NCBI RefSeq assembly: GCF_021497885.1
Contig: NZ_CP046523.1
Location: forward strand, 1,655,501 to 1,719,500
DNA from: Streptococcus oralis
GTDB lineage: Bacteria > Bacillota > Bacilli > Lactobacillales > Streptococcaceae
Reading direction: 5' to 3'
DNA: 64,000 nt
Within the stretch, counting starts at the first letter, position 1, and the number at the start of each line of letters is the position of its first letter. Made by a program: the position numbers and the translations under genes. Of this stretch, positions 9,563 through 17,711 are shown piece after piece. A model generated the notes under the pieces. That model had not been told where the DNA came from. It searched no databases and saw only the letters and a list, made by a program, of their open reading frames with translations.

Positions 9563-10034
9563 GTTCTAATTCCTCCACAACACTGTTTGGGACATATTGC
9601 TGAATCTCCTGACAAAACTTCAGGAGCTCTCTCACGGCTGACGAGCTAATATAGAGATGCTCTGGGCGACTATGTAGGTAGACAGTCCCGATTTCTGGAG
9701 CCAGTTGATAATTGTAGTAGTCAAAACTAGCCTCATATTGCAAGTCTGTAGCATTCCGCAAACCACGGACAAGAGTTTTAGCTCCCAATCTTCTTGCAAC
9801 ATCAACAACTAATTGGTCGTGAGAAGCTATTACCTCTACATTATCTAAATGCGCCACAGCTTTTTCGACTGCCCGTTTGCGATTTTCAACAGGGAGAAAA
9901 CCTTGTTTGTGGGGATTGTAGAACACCCCGACATAGAGCTTATCAAAGAGTTTGCTGGCGCGTTCAATGATATCCAGATGTCCATTTGTCATCGGATCAA
10001 ATGATCCTGTAAATAATCCAATTTTATCTGACAT
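9546..10034 (-). CDS. coaD: Phosphopantetheine adenylyltransferase
   Basis: This 162-residue nucleotidyltransferase carries out the penultimate step of coenzyme A synthesis, 4'-phosphopantetheine plus ATP to dephospho-CoA. It shows the N-terminal [13 protein letters not shown] motif, with the nucleotide-binding T/HxGH variant, and the C-terminal ISSSAVREL motif. Full length. It overlaps rsmD upstream by 11 bp and the SepM-like gene downstream by 17 bp, so rsmD-coaD-sepM are very likely cotranscribed and translationally coupled. Confidence 0.95.
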   Translation of the reverse strand: MSDKIGLFTGSFDPMTNGHLDIIERASKLFDKLYVGVFYNPHKQGFLPVENRKRAVEKAVAHLDNVEVIASHDQLVVDVARRLGAKTLVRGLRNATDLQYEASFDYYNYQLAPEIGTVYLHSRPEHLYISSSAVRELLKFCQEIQQYVPNSVVEELEHEEKN

Positions 10035-10563
10035 AGACTGTCACCTTACTAATCCCATATATTTTTTCCTTCCAGATGCCTAAGCAGGCGATTTCTTCTG
10101 GAAGTTCTACAGACTTATCGGTTTCGCAGACGACCATGACTTCTTCAGAGAAGAGATTTCTTTCCGCCATTTTTTCGATATCTGCAACGATTTGTTCCTT
10201 GGCATAGGGAGGATCTAAAAAGACCAGGTCAAAGGGACCTGTAACTTGCTCCAAAGCACGCTCAGCTTCCATCTTTAAGAGCTGAAATTTAGAAACTTCT
10301 TTGGTCATTTGGATATTTTCAGCGATGATAGCTTGTGCCTTTCGATCCCGTTCCACTAAGACAGCATGGGACATCCCTCTTGACACAGCTTCAATAGACA
10401 GACCGCCACTGCCAGCATAAAGATCCAAGACACGACCACCCTCAAAATAGGGGCCTATCATGTTAAAGATAGCTCCACGCACCTTATCTGATGTCGGCCT
10501 CGTCGTCTTGCCTTCTAGCGTCTTGAGGGGACGCCCTCCGTAGATTCCTGATACGATTTTCAT
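10024..10563 (-). CDS. rsmD: 16S rRNA (guanine966-N2)-methyltransferase RsmD
   Basis: This 179-residue SAM-dependent methyltransferase modifies G966 of 16S rRNA. It has motif [20 protein letters not shown] at about residues 45-63 and the catalytic DPPY at about 117-120. The N terminus [13 protein letters not shown] matches the conserved family start, so the ATG is secure. It is the first gene of the rsmD-coaD-sepM run and lies just after the asnA terminator. It has no ribosome site: an extended -10 ends seven bases upstream, predicting a leaderless or nearly leaderless mRNA. Confidence 0.94.
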   Translation of the reverse strand: MKIVSGIYGGRPLKTLEGKTTRPTSDKVRGAIFNMIGPYFEGGRVLDLYAGSGGLSIEAVSRGMSHAVLVERDRKAQAIIAENIQMTKEVSKFQLLKMEAERALEQVTGPFDLVFLDPPYAKEQIVADIEKMAERNLFSEEVMVVCETDKSVELPEEIACLGIWKEKIYGISKVTVYVR

Positions 10564-10570
10564 ACCGTTT

Positions 10571-10579
10571 ATTATACCA
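10571..10579 (-). promoter_or_regulatory. Extended -10 promoter predicting a (near-)leaderless rsmD mRNA
   Basis: TGGTATAAT on the minus strand ends seven bases before the rsmD ATG, so +1 falls at or one base from the A of the ATG. A second TATAAT lies about 10 bp further upstream. The element is immediately downstream of the asnA terminator, so read-through is an unlikely source of rsmD mRNA. Confidence 0.58.
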
Positions 10580-10606
10580 AATTATAGGCAAAAAGAGAAA
10601 GAAAAC

Positions 10607-10622
10607 CGAACCTTACGGTTCG
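10607..10622 (-). terminator. Terminator of asnA
   Basis: The perfect 6-bp stem CGAACC/GGTTCG with loop TTAC starts 5 bp after the asnA stop. On the minus strand it is followed by TTTTCTTTCTCTTTTT. Confidence 0.85.
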
Positions 10623-10627
10623 ATTCC

Positions 10628-11620
10628 CTACAAGATATTTTCATAAGTGTCGCGGACTTCTTGAGGCCAGACACTGGTCTGAACCTCTCCGATGTGTTTC
10701 TTACGAAGAAGGAACATGGCCATCCGAGACTGTCCGATACCCCCACCGATTGTCAATGGGAAAAGGCCGTTAAGCAGAGCCTTATGCCATTCCAACTCAA
10801 GACGATCTTCGTCTCCTGTAAGGGCAACTTGGCGACGAAGCGTGTCTTCATCTACCCGAATCCCCATTGAGGAAAGTTCAAAGGCACATCCAAGAGATTC
10901 ATTCCAAACCAGAATATCCCCATTCAGTCCCTTGTAGCCATTCTCAGACTCTGTTGTCCAGTCATCGTAGTCAGGTGCGCGGCCGTCATGAGGTTTCCCG
11001 TCAGGCAACTCGCCACCAATACCAATCAAGAAGACTGCACCAAACTCTTTACAGATTGCGTTTTCACGCTCTTTCGGTGTTAGATCTGGATAGCGTTCCA
11101 CCAACTCTTCCGTATGGATAAAGGTAATCTGTTTTGGCAAGATAGATTCAATATCATAGCGTGCTTCTACTGCCAGCTCTGTCAGACGAATAGCCTTATA
11201 AATCTTTTCAACGGTTTCTTTGAGATAGGCGATATTACGTTGTCCATTTGGAATCACTTTTTCCCAGTCCCACTGGTCTACATAAACAGAGTGGGTTGCA
11301 TCCAGCGAATCTTCGTCTGGACGAAGAGCCTTCATGTGAACAAACAGACCCTCACCTTCACCGAAACCAAAACGAGCCAAGGTGTGGCGTTTCCATTTGG
11401 CAAGTGAGTGAACGACTTCATAGGTTTCATCTGGAATCTGCAAAACCTTGACAGATACTGGATGTTCGACACCGGACAGGTTGTCCTGCATACCATCGCC
11501 GACCTTGCTCAAGATAGGTCCCTGAACTTCCACGACTTCTAGTTTATCTTTCAAATACTGGGTAAAGGTGTTTTTAACAAAAGAAATTTCTTCTTGCTGA
11601 TGAATAAAGCTTTTCTTCAT
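10628..11620 (-). CDS. asnA: Aspartate-ammonia ligase (asparagine synthetase A)
   Basis: This 330-residue enzyme makes asparagine from aspartate, ammonia and ATP. It is a class II aminoacyl-tRNA-synthetase-like fold. Motifs include [20 protein letters not shown] and the C-terminal [18 protein letters not shown] chose the ATG at 11620, preceded by TTTAGGAGTAGTT, over an upstream in-frame codon because it gives the family length of 330. It has its own -10 (TATAAT near 11650) and a terminator, so it is monocistronic. An asparaginase (33952-34914) is also encoded in the window. Confidence 0.95.
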   Translation of the reverse strand: MKKSFIHQQEEISFVKNTFTQYLKDKLEVVEVQGPILSKVGDGMQDNLSGVEHPVSVKVLQIPDETYEVVHSLAKWKRHTLARFGFGEGEGLFVHMKALRPDEDSLDATHSVYVDQWDWEKVIPNGQRNIAYLKETVEKIYKAIRLTELAVEARYDIESILPKQITFIHTEELVERYPDLTPKERENAICKEFGAVFLIGIGGELPDGKPHDGRAPDYDDWTTESENGYKGLNGDILVWNESLGCAFELSSMGIRVDEDTLRRQVALTGDEDRLELEWHKALLNGLFPLTIGGGIGQSRMAMFLLRKKHIGEVQTSVWPQEVRDTYENIL

Positions 11621-11693
11621 AACTACTCCTAAAAAATTAATTAAAAGCATTATACACCTATTTTCAAGAAAAGGAAAGAGTAAATAAGAAAAA

Positions 11694-11717
11694 GTCAGCG
11701 CTCTTTAGAACACTGAC
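11694..11717 (-). terminator. Terminator of the BI-1 family gene
   Basis: An 11-bp stem with G-U pairs (GTCAGTGTTCT/AGAGCGCTGAC) and a minimal AA loop lies 12 bp after the stop of the BI-1 gene. On the minus strand it is followed by TTTTTCTTATTT. Confidence 0.82.
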
Positions 11718-11728
11718 TCTGTCATTCA

Positions 11729-12412
11729 TTAATCGTTTCGACCAAAGATTCGTAAGATGCTAAGGAAGAGGTTGATAAAGTCTAGGTAGATGCTGAGCGC
11801 CATTGAAATGACCCAACCTGTCGCTACTTGCCCTCGTGACTGCTCATAAACATAGCGAATCTTTTGGTTGTCCCAAGCAATCAAACCTGAGAAGACCAAG
11901 ACCATGGCAATACTAATCATGTAGTCAAAGAAACCACTAGCTAAGAAAATATTCACAATCATGGCAATGATGAGGCCAACAAGCGCAGCCATCAGAGCAC
12001 GTCCCATTCCACTCAAATCTTTCTTAGTGAAAATTCCGATTGCTGCCATGACAAAGAAGAGAAGGGCGCTGGATACAAAGGCTGATAAGACGGTCCCAGG
12101 TGTATAGAAGGCTACGACAAAGCTAAGTGTGAAGCCATTTAAAACAGAATAAATTAAAAATACTGGGAGAGCTGCTGGACTGTTTTTAGCAGCCATGCTA
12201 CTCGCAACAAAGACCAGACCAAGTTCTGCAAAAGTTGCAATCATCAACCAGAGACGACCATGCATTAAAAAGTAGACCAATTGAGTCTGAAAGACCGTCA
12301 ACATCAAAGCTGACACGAGAGCTGACAGACCAATCCCAAGTCCCACAAAGGCATAAACCTTAGCGTAAAATTGATTGAGACCTGAACGTTCTTGAATAAT
12401 TGTTTGATTCAT
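11729..12412 (-). CDS. Bax inhibitor-1 family membrane protein
   Basis: This 227-residue polytopic protein has about seven membrane segments spread over residues 20-222 and ends in RIFGRND. It belongs to the BI-1/YbhL/YetJ family (UPF0005), whose bacterial members behave as pH-sensitive calcium leak channels. The conserved C-terminal aspartates typical of the family are visible around DFINLFLSILRIFG. The start has AGGAG with good spacing. It is monocistronic, with its own terminator. The physiological role in streptococci is not shown by the sequence. Confidence 0.9.
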   Translation of the reverse strand: MNQTIIQERSGLNQFYAKVYAFVGLGIGLSALVSALMLTVFQTQLVYFLMHGRLWLMIATFAELGLVFVASSMAAKNSPAALPVFLIYSVLNGFTLSFVVAFYTPGTVLSAFVSSALLFFVMAAIGIFTKKDLSGMGRALMAALVGLIIAMIVNIFLASGFFDYMISIAMVLVFSGLIAWDNQKIRYVYEQSRGQVATGWVISMALSIYLDFINLFLSILRIFGRND

Positions 12413-12466
12413 TCTGATTCTCCTTTTTCTATAAATATGTCTTGATTATAACAAAGATTTTATAAA

Positions 12467-13207
12467 TTAGCTGAAATAAAACATCAAAATGCCTGCTGCA
12501 ACTGCCACGTTGAGACTTTCTGCTCGACCTTTCATGCTTATATGAACCAGCTGATCAGCACTCTCAGCCATGACAGAACTAATCCCCTGTCCTTCATTTC
12601 CCATGACTAAAACAAAGTCTTCTAGGGGAGAAAGCTCACGATAATCCTTTGACTCTCTCGATAAGGTCGTTGCCAGAATGGGCAAGTCACTCTTTTTAGC
12701 CCCTTCTACAAAGGTGGCAACAGGCATACGATAGATGGGCAAATGAAAATGACTTCCTTGCATGGAACGCAGGGTCTTGAGGCTGTATATATCTGCTGAC
12801 TTGTCTGAAACAATGACCCCTGTAAAACCTGCCGCATCCGCAGTCCGAATCATGGTGCCAACATTACCAGGATCTTGAACATCTTCTAAAAATAGAAACT
12901 TACCCTGACGAAGATCAGGCAGTCCTACTTCTTCTTTTTGGACGATTGCTACGATTCCCTGTGGTGTTTGAGAATCTGCCAAATCCCGCAAAATCTCCTC
13001 TGAAACCCAGACAGTTTGAGGAAAAGCCGCTAGCTGATCTCGGTAACTTTCTAGGGCAAAAATCTTCTCAATCGTCACTCCAGCTTGAACAGCTTCTTCG
13101 AATAAGTGCCAACCCTCAATCAAATAAGCAGACTTTCGATATTTTTTTTGATGCAATTTCTTGGCATTTTTTACCACAGAATTGGCTTTTGAGGTTATAA
13201 TAGTCAT
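12467..13207 (-). CDS. TrmH/SpoU-family RNA 2'-O-methyltransferase
   Basis: This 246-residue SPOUT-class methyltransferase has an N-terminal substrate-binding domain (residues 1-90) and a knotted SAM-binding domain. The three SpoU motifs are visible: ILRDLADSQTPQGIVA, FLEDVQDPGNVGTMIRTADA, and the C-terminal VMGNEGQGISS and SMKGRAESLNVAVAAGI. It probably methylates a ribose in rRNA or tRNA, but the exact target is unknown. The N terminus MTIITSKANSVVKNA is typical of the family, supporting the ATG at 13207. That ATG has no ribosome site and lies six bases after an extended -10. It is transcribed divergently from acyP. Confidence 0.88.
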   Translation of the reverse strand: MTIITSKANSVVKNAKKLHQKKYRKSAYLIEGWHLFEEAVQAGVTIEKIFALESYRDQLAAFPQTVWVSEEILRDLADSQTPQGIVAIVQKEEVGLPDLRQGKFLFLEDVQDPGNVGTMIRTADAAGFTGVIVSDKSADIYSLKTLRSMQGSHFHLPIYRMPVATFVEGAKKSDLPILATTLSRESKDYRELSPLEDFVLVMGNEGQGISSVMAESADQLVHISMKGRAESLNVAVAAGILMFYFS

Positions 13208-13213
13208 AGAAAT

Positions 13214-13222
13214 ATTATAACA
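13214..13222 (-). promoter_or_regulatory. Extended -10 promoter predicting a leaderless trmH-like mRNA
   Basis: TGTTATAAT on the minus strand ends six bases before the ATG at 13207, placing +1 on that A. The next in-frame start upstream (TTG, 13225) overlaps the -10 itself and cannot be used from this promoter. No transcription can enter from upstream because the neighbour acyP is divergent. Confidence 0.65.
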
Positions 13223-13240
13223 CAATCAAAGGGGTTTGGT

Positions 13241-13519
13241 ATGCAAAAGGTTAGAATGATTGCCCAAGGTAGGGTGCAGGGTGTTGGTTTTCGCTGGGGC
13301 GTTTATACTCTAGCGCTTGAAATCGGTGGCATCACTGGTCGTGTCTGGAATAATGACGATGGCACAGTGGAAATTCTTGCTCAGGCAGACTCCTCTGCCA
13401 CTATGGCAAAATTTATCCAAGAAATCCGTAAAGGTCCAACGCCTTTTTCAAAAGTTACCTATCTAGATGTGCAAATGAGCAACTTTTCATCCTATTCGGA
13501 CTTCAAAGTCGCAAATTAG
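13241..13519 (+). CDS. acyP: Acylphosphatase
   Basis: This 92-residue enzyme hydrolyses acyl phosphates. It carries the signature GRVQGVGFRWGVYTLA with the catalytic Arg of the phosphate loop and the Asn in VWNNDDGTVEI. The start is preceded by AAGGGG. It is divergent from the TrmH-like gene, with only 33 bp between the two starts. yidC follows 77 bp downstream on the same strand, the order usual in streptococci. Confidence 0.93.
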   Translation: MQKVRMIAQGRVQGVGFRWGVYTLALEIGGITGRVWNNDDGTVEILAQADSSATMAKFIQEIRKGPTPFSKVTYLDVQMSNFSSYSDFKVAN

Positions 13520-13596
13520 GTCTCCAGAACTATTGTATATTTTACAAAAAAACAGTAGAATAGAAAGGTATAATTTTTAAAGAAGGAATGAAAACA

Positions 13597-14517
13597 TTGA
13601 AATCTATTAAACGTTTTGCCCTCTCTGCTATGGGAGTGGCTATGCTACTCGTCTTGACAGGTTGCGTTTCTGTTGATAAAACGACTGGAGAACCGACTGG
13701 ATTTATCTGGAACACCATCGGAGCGCCTATGGCAGAGGCCATCAAATACTTTGCTAATGATATGGGACTTGGTTTTGGGATGGGGATTATCATCGTCACC
13801 ATTATCGTGCGTTTAATTATCTTGCCGCTCGGTATCTACCAATCGTGGAAGGCGACGCTTCACTCTGAAAAGATGAACGCCCTCAAACACGTGCTTGAAC
13901 CACATCAAACACGTCTAAAAGAAGCAACAACTCAAGAAGAAAAACTTGAGGCTCAACAAGCTCTCTTTGCCGCCCAAAAAGAACATGGTATCAGCATGCT
14001 AGGAGGCGTCGGATGTTTCCCTATCTTGCTCCAAATGCCTTTCTTCTCTGCTATCTACTTTGCAGCCCAACATACTGAAGGGGTCGCAGGATCTAGCTTT
14101 CTCGGTATCGAACTAGGCTCACCAAGCATGCTCCTCGTAGCCTTTGCAGGTATTCTTTACTACATCCAATCTCTCCTCTCGCTTCATGGAGTAGAAGATG
14201 AGATGCAAAGAGAACAACTTAAGAAAATGATCTACATGAGCCCACTCATGATTGTTATCTTCTCCCTCTTCTCACCAGCCAGTGTAACACTTTACTGGGT
14301 TGTCGGTGGTTTCATGATGATTCTCCAACAGTTTATCGTCAACTATGTCGTTCGTCCAAAACTTCGTCAAAAAGTACGTGAAGAATACGAAAAGAACCCT
14401 CCGAAAGTCAGCCCTTCTGCAGGTGCAAGAAAAGACGTGACTCCTAAGCAGGCTCAAGCGATCACGACCAATAAGAAAAAGAAAAACCGCAACTCTGGTA
14501 AACAACGATCTAGATAA
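13597..14517 (+). CDS. yidC: YidC/Oxa1-family membrane protein insertase (lipoprotein)
   Basis: This 306-residue insertase places proteins in the membrane alone or with SecYEG. It has a lipoprotein signal with lipobox LLVLTGC, five membrane segments and a basic C-terminal tail rich in Lys/Arg (KKKKNRNSGKQRSR). The conserved Arg in the first core helix (IIVRLIILPLG) is present. I place the start at the TTG at 13597, because the ribosome site AAGAAGGA lies nine bases upstream of it. The ATG at 13588 directly abuts that site with no spacing. The acyP linkage and basic tail fit the YidC2 type, but two paralogues are usual and I cannot separate them fully. Confidence 0.93.
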   Translation: MKSIKRFALSAMGVAMLLVLTGCVSVDKTTGEPTGFIWNTIGAPMAEAIKYFANDMGLGFGMGIIIVTIIVRLIILPLGIYQSWKATLHSEKMNALKHVLEPHQTRLKEATTQEEKLEAQQALFAAQKEHGISMLGGVGCFPILLQMPFFSAIYFAAQHTEGVAGSSFLGIELGSPSMLLVAFAGILYYIQSLLSLHGVEDEMQREQLKKMIYMSPLMIVIFSLFSPASVTLYWVVGGFMMILQQFIVNYVVRPKLRQKVREEYEKNPPKVSPSAGARKDVTPKQAQAITTNKKKKNRNSGKQRSR

Positions 14518-14526
14518 GACTCAAAA

Positions 14527-14553
14527 GGCTTAGCTGAAAGGCTAAGTCTTTTT
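14527..14553 (+). terminator. Terminator of yidC
   Basis: An 8-bp stem (GGCTTAGC/GCTAAGTC, one G-U pair) is followed by CTTTTTG, 9 bp after the yidC stop on the plus strand. Confidence 0.82.
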
Positions 14554-14563
14554 GCATCACAAA

Positions 14564-14585
14564 AGCCCGATGTTTCCATCAGGCT
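14564..14585 (-). terminator. Terminator of pflA
   Basis: A 9-bp stem (AGCCTGATG/CATCGGGCT with one G-U pair on the minus strand) and GAAA loop is followed by TTTTGTG. The pair is perfect only on the minus strand, as expected for the minus-strand gene pflA. A T run on the other side could make it bidirectional. Confidence 0.75.
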
Positions 14586-14591
14586 TCTTTT

Positions 14592-15386
14592 TTATCCATG
14601 AACACGTTTCATGTAGTCTTGGTAACTTTCTGTATCCATCAATTCCTTGGCATTCTTAACACGGTCTGCTGTGGGAGGTTTGACCCCTTCAAGCGAATAA
14701 GGGATCCCAAGTTCACGCCATTTGAATTCTCCCATAGTGTGATAAGGTAGGATTTCAAACTTGTCAACGTTTTTGAGGGTCTTGACAAATTTACCAAGTT
14801 CGATCAAGTCGTCATCTCTGTCTGTCAATCCCGGAACCAGCACATGGCGAATCCAAACAGGCTTTCCAATATCTGATAGATACTGGGCACAGGCCAAGAT
14901 GTTTTTATTGGTTTGGCTGGTAACAATCTTGTGCTGTTCTTCGTTGATTTCCTTGATATCCAAGAGAACCAAATCTGTCACAGCCATGAGTTTATTAAAC
15001 TTTTCGAGATAACGTGGCTTGTTACGGAATGGAAGGGCACAGGTGTCCAAGGTACAGTGGATTCCTTTTTCCTTGGCCTTGGTAAAGAGGGCAATCAAGA
15101 AATCAATCTGTAAGAGTGCCTCTCCACCACTGACAGTGATTCCTCCCTTGTCTCCCCAGAATCCACGATAACGAAGAGCTTCTGTCAAGACATCATCTAC
15201 TGTCCGTTCGCGTGATTTATTGGTCTCCATAGCCCATGTGTCTGGGTTATGGCAGTACTGGCAACGCATGTGACAACCCTGCAAAAAGACAATAAAACGA
15301 ATCCCAGGACCATCTACCGCCCCAAAACTCTCTGTCGAATGCACCATTCCTGTCACTTGTCCATAGTCAATTGTTTCTTCAGACAT
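14592..15386 (-). CDS. pflA: Pyruvate formate-lyase activating enzyme
   Basis: This 264-residue radical-SAM enzyme installs the glycyl radical on pyruvate formate-lyase, needed for mixed-acid fermentation at low sugar flux. The 4Fe-4S cluster motif CxxxCxxC is Cys38, Cys42 and Cys45 (CHMRCQYC), followed by the SAM-binding GGE-type motif VSGGEALLQ. The start has GAAGGTGACGAT. It is monocistronic. The predicted promoter is an extended -10 at 15421-15429, with a cre-like site beginning at the predicted +1, so catabolite repression by CcpA is likely. Confidence 0.94.
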   Translation of the reverse strand: MSEETIDYGQVTGMVHSTESFGAVDGPGIRFIVFLQGCHMRCQYCHNPDTWAMETNKSRERTVDDVLTEALRYRGFWGDKGGITVSGGEALLQIDFLIALFTKAKEKGIHCTLDTCALPFRNKPRYLEKFNKLMAVTDLVLLDIKEINEEQHKIVTSQTNKNILACAQYLSDIGKPVWIRHVLVPGLTDRDDDLIELGKFVKTLKNVDKFEILPYHTMGEFKWRELGIPYSLEGVKPPTADRVKNAKELMDTESYQDYMKRVHG

Positions 15387-15399
15387 ATCGTCACCTTCC

Positions 15400-15414
15400 T
15401 TGAAACCGTTTTAT
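15400..15414 (+). promoter_or_regulatory. cre-like CcpA operator in the pflA leader
   Basis: TTGAAACCGTTTTAT matches the cre consensus WTGNAANCGNWNNCW at all but one position. It covers about +1 to +15 of the predicted pflA transcript, a classic roadblock or repression position. Confidence 0.5.
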
Positions 15415-15420
15415 AGTTTT

Positions 15421-15429
15421 ATTATATCA
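15421..15429 (-). promoter_or_regulatory. pflA extended -10 promoter
   Basis: TGATATAAT on the minus strand is an extended -10 placing +1 near 15414, 28 nt upstream of the pflA ATG. Confidence 0.62.
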
Positions 15430-15502
15430 CGACTTGAGGGAAAAACAAGATTTTTGTCTATTTTTTAGAAAGCAATCTGTTTTTCACTTTCATTTTCATT
15501 TT

Positions 15503-16759
15503 TTAATGATCGGGTTCAAAATCAAAACCATACAAGGTTGCGAAATAGTCCTCAGGACGCTCTGCACGGCGGATTTGACGGACTTTGCCTTCTTCGGTAT
15601 AGAGGATTTCTGCCGAACGCAGTTTGGCATTGTACTGATAACCCATGGAGAATCCATGTGCACCTGTATCATGAATCACCAGCAAATCACCGATTTCTGT
15701 ATGAGGTAGTTCGCGATTAATGGCAAATTTATCATTGTTTTCACAGAGTGAACCGACCACGTCTACGACCTCAACTGGCCCATCTGGATGGGTCAGATTG
15801 GTGATATGATGGTAGGCTCCATACATGGCGGGGCGCATGAGGTTGACGGCCGAGGCATCCACACCTAGATAGGTACGGTAGGTTTTCTTTTTATGAGTTA
15901 CTTTGGTGACGAGAACTCCGTGAGGTGCCAGCATAAAACGGCCCAATTCAGTGAAAATCTTGACCTGACCAAGACCTGCTGGCGTGAGGACTTCCTCATA
16001 AACCTTACGAACTCCCTCACCAATCACAGCAATGTCATTTGGCTCCTGGTCTGGGCGGTAGTTGACTCCGATTCCACCAGAAAGATTGATAAAGTCTAGC
16101 GAAATGCCCAACTTGTCCTTGATTTCAACAGCCAATTCAAAAAGCTGGCGGGCCAACTCTGGATAGTAGAGATGGGTGACGGTATTGGATGCTAGGAAGG
16201 AATGAATCCCAAAAGTCTTGGCTCCTTTTTCCTTCAAAATAGCAAAGGCTTCAAAAAGCTGAGCCTTGGTCATACCAAACTTGGCTTCCCCAGGATTGTC
16301 CATGATGTCTGTCCCCAGTTCAAAAACACCACCAGGATTGTAACGACAAGAGATGATTTCTGGAATGCCTGCCGCTCGCTCCAGATGCTCAATGTCTTCA
16401 AAGGCATCCAAGTTAATGGTTGCGCCCAGTTCACGCGCATAAGCATACTCTTGGTCTGGTGTGTTGTTTGATGAGAACATGATCTCAGAACCGGGGAAAT
16501 CCAGTTTGTGGCTCATCAAGAGCTCTACATAACTAGAACAGTCCACACCACAACCTTCCTCTTTGAGAATTTTCAAGATGGCTGGAGTTGGAGTGGCCTT
16601 GACGGCAAAATATTCCTTAAAGCCCTCATTCCACGAAAAAGCCTTGTTGACCGCTCTTGCTTTTTCACGAATCCCCTTCTCGTCGTACAAGTGAAAGGGA
16701 GTTGGGAACTCTGCAACAATTGTTTCTAAATCTTCTCGGCTGATAAATGGTGTTTTCAT
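15503..16759 (-). CDS. lysA: Diaminopimelate decarboxylase family protein
   Basis: This 418-residue PLP-dependent fold-type III decarboxylase converts meso-diaminopimelate to lysine. Lys54 in EYFAVKATPTP is the PLP-binding lysine. The GGIGVNYRP glycine-rich loop and the C-terminal CENNDKFAINRELP segment, with the second-subunit active-site cysteine, are visible. The start has AGAAGGAAGCTT. It lies 66 bp downstream of purR with a terminator between, so it is probably transcribed on its own. Mitis-group streptococci use lysine in the peptidoglycan stem. A paralogous decarboxylase activity (for example carboxynorspermidine) cannot be excluded by eye. Confidence 0.88.
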   Translation of the reverse strand: MKTPFISREDLETIVAEFPTPFHLYDEKGIREKARAVNKAFSWNEGFKEYFAVKATPTPAILKILKEEGCGVDCSSYVELLMSHKLDFPGSEIMFSSNNTPDQEYAYARELGATINLDAFEDIEHLERAAGIPEIISCRYNPGGVFELGTDIMDNPGEAKFGMTKAQLFEAFAILKEKGAKTFGIHSFLASNTVTHLYYPELARQLFELAVEIKDKLGISLDFINLSGGIGVNYRPDQEPNDIAVIGEGVRKVYEEVLTPAGLGQVKIFTELGRFMLAPHGVLVTKVTHKKKTYRTYLGVDASAVNLMRPAMYGAYHHITNLTHPDGPVEVVDVVGSLCENNDKFAINRELPHTEIGDLLVIHDTGAHGFSMGYQYNAKLRSAEILYTEEGKVRQIRRAERPEDYFATLYGFDFEPDH

Positions 16760-16786
16760 AAGCTTCCTTCTATTCTGTTTGCAAAG

Positions 16787-16814
16787 AAAGGCTGGGACAA
16801 TCGTTCCAACCTTT
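16787..16814 (-). terminator. Terminator of purR
   Basis: A 12-bp stem with one mismatch (AAAGGTTGGAAC/GTCCCAGCCTTT on the minus strand) and loop GATT is followed by CTTTG. It lies 11 bp after the purR stop. Confidence 0.75.
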
Positions 16815-16825
16815 AGTTCTATCTC

Positions 16826-17653
16826 TTATTTGTCTTCGTCAAAGATATTTCCAATCTCAACATCGATGGATTGGTTCTTGACATCAATATTGGTTACTTT
16901 CAAGAGTGACTTGTAATCGAACTGCTTTTCACGTTCTTCTTGAGCATTATCTGCAAAGACTGCGACACCAGCCAATTCAGAGTCGAACTCACGCAAGAGA
17001 CTAATCATCCCGTTGACCGTTCCGCCACCTTTCAAGAAGTCATCCACAATCAAGACACGACTGCCTGCCTTGAGACTGCGTTTTGAAAGGAACATTTTCT
17101 CAATGCGGTCTCCACTTGAACCTGATACGTAGTTGACACTGACCGTTGAACCTTCGGTGATTTTCAAATCACGACGCACAATGACAAATGGAACATTGAG
17201 GACATTGGCAACTGCATTTGCGAGTGGCACACCTTTTGTTGCCACTGTCATAACGGCATCGATTTTTTGGTCCATAAAGCTCTTGGCAATGATACGCCCA
17301 ATATTTTTCAAAATGGCAGGTGTACTGAGCAAATCAGATAAGTAGATATAGCCACCTGGCAAGATACGGTCGCTTTCTGAAAGTTTGTCACGCAAGTCTG
17401 CGATCATTTCTTTGGCTTCATGACTCGAGATTGATGGTGTAAAGATAACGCCACCACCTGCTCCAGTTACAGTCTGAATATGACCGATTTCGATTTCCTC
17501 AAAGGCACGCTTGATAATCACGATGTCCTCTGAAATCGATGATTTAGCAGATTCGTACTTTTCTGCAAAGGTGTTGAGACTTGTTAGTTTGTATGGATTA
17601 TTAATCAAATAGTTGGAAATGACAACCATCCGATCACTTCTTCTTAATTTCAT
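16826..17653 (-). CDS. purR: Purine operon regulator PurR
   Basis: This 275-residue DNA-binding protein of Gram-positive PurR type has an N-terminal winged-helix domain (residues 1-75) fused to a phosphoribosyltransferase-like domain. The PRPP-binding motif VLIVDDFLKGGGT is at about residues 200-212. In this family PurR senses PRPP and controls purine synthesis and salvage genes through PurBoxes (AWWWCCGAACWWT). It acts as repressor in Bacillus and activator in Lactococcus. A PurBox-like sequence lies about 60-95 bp upstream (17712-17748) and another before the purine permease gene at 42509, suggesting autoregulation and a salvage link. Confidence 0.94.
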   Translation of the reverse strand: MKLRRSDRMVVISNYLINNPYKLTSLNTFAEKYESAKSSISEDIVIIKRAFEEIEIGHIQTVTGAGGGVIFTPSISSHEAKEMIADLRDKLSESDRILPGGYIYLSDLLSTPAILKNIGRIIAKSFMDQKIDAVMTVATKGVPLANAVANVLNVPFVIVRRDLKITEGSTVSVNYVSGSSGDRIEKMFLSKRSLKAGSRVLIVDDFLKGGGTVNGMISLLREFDSELAGVAVFADNAQEEREKQFDYKSLLKVTNIDVKNQSIDVEIGNIFDEDK

Positions 17654-17711
17654 TTTTATTTACCATTCCATTTAATTTTGATATTTTATCCATTATACCA
17701 CATTCACATAA

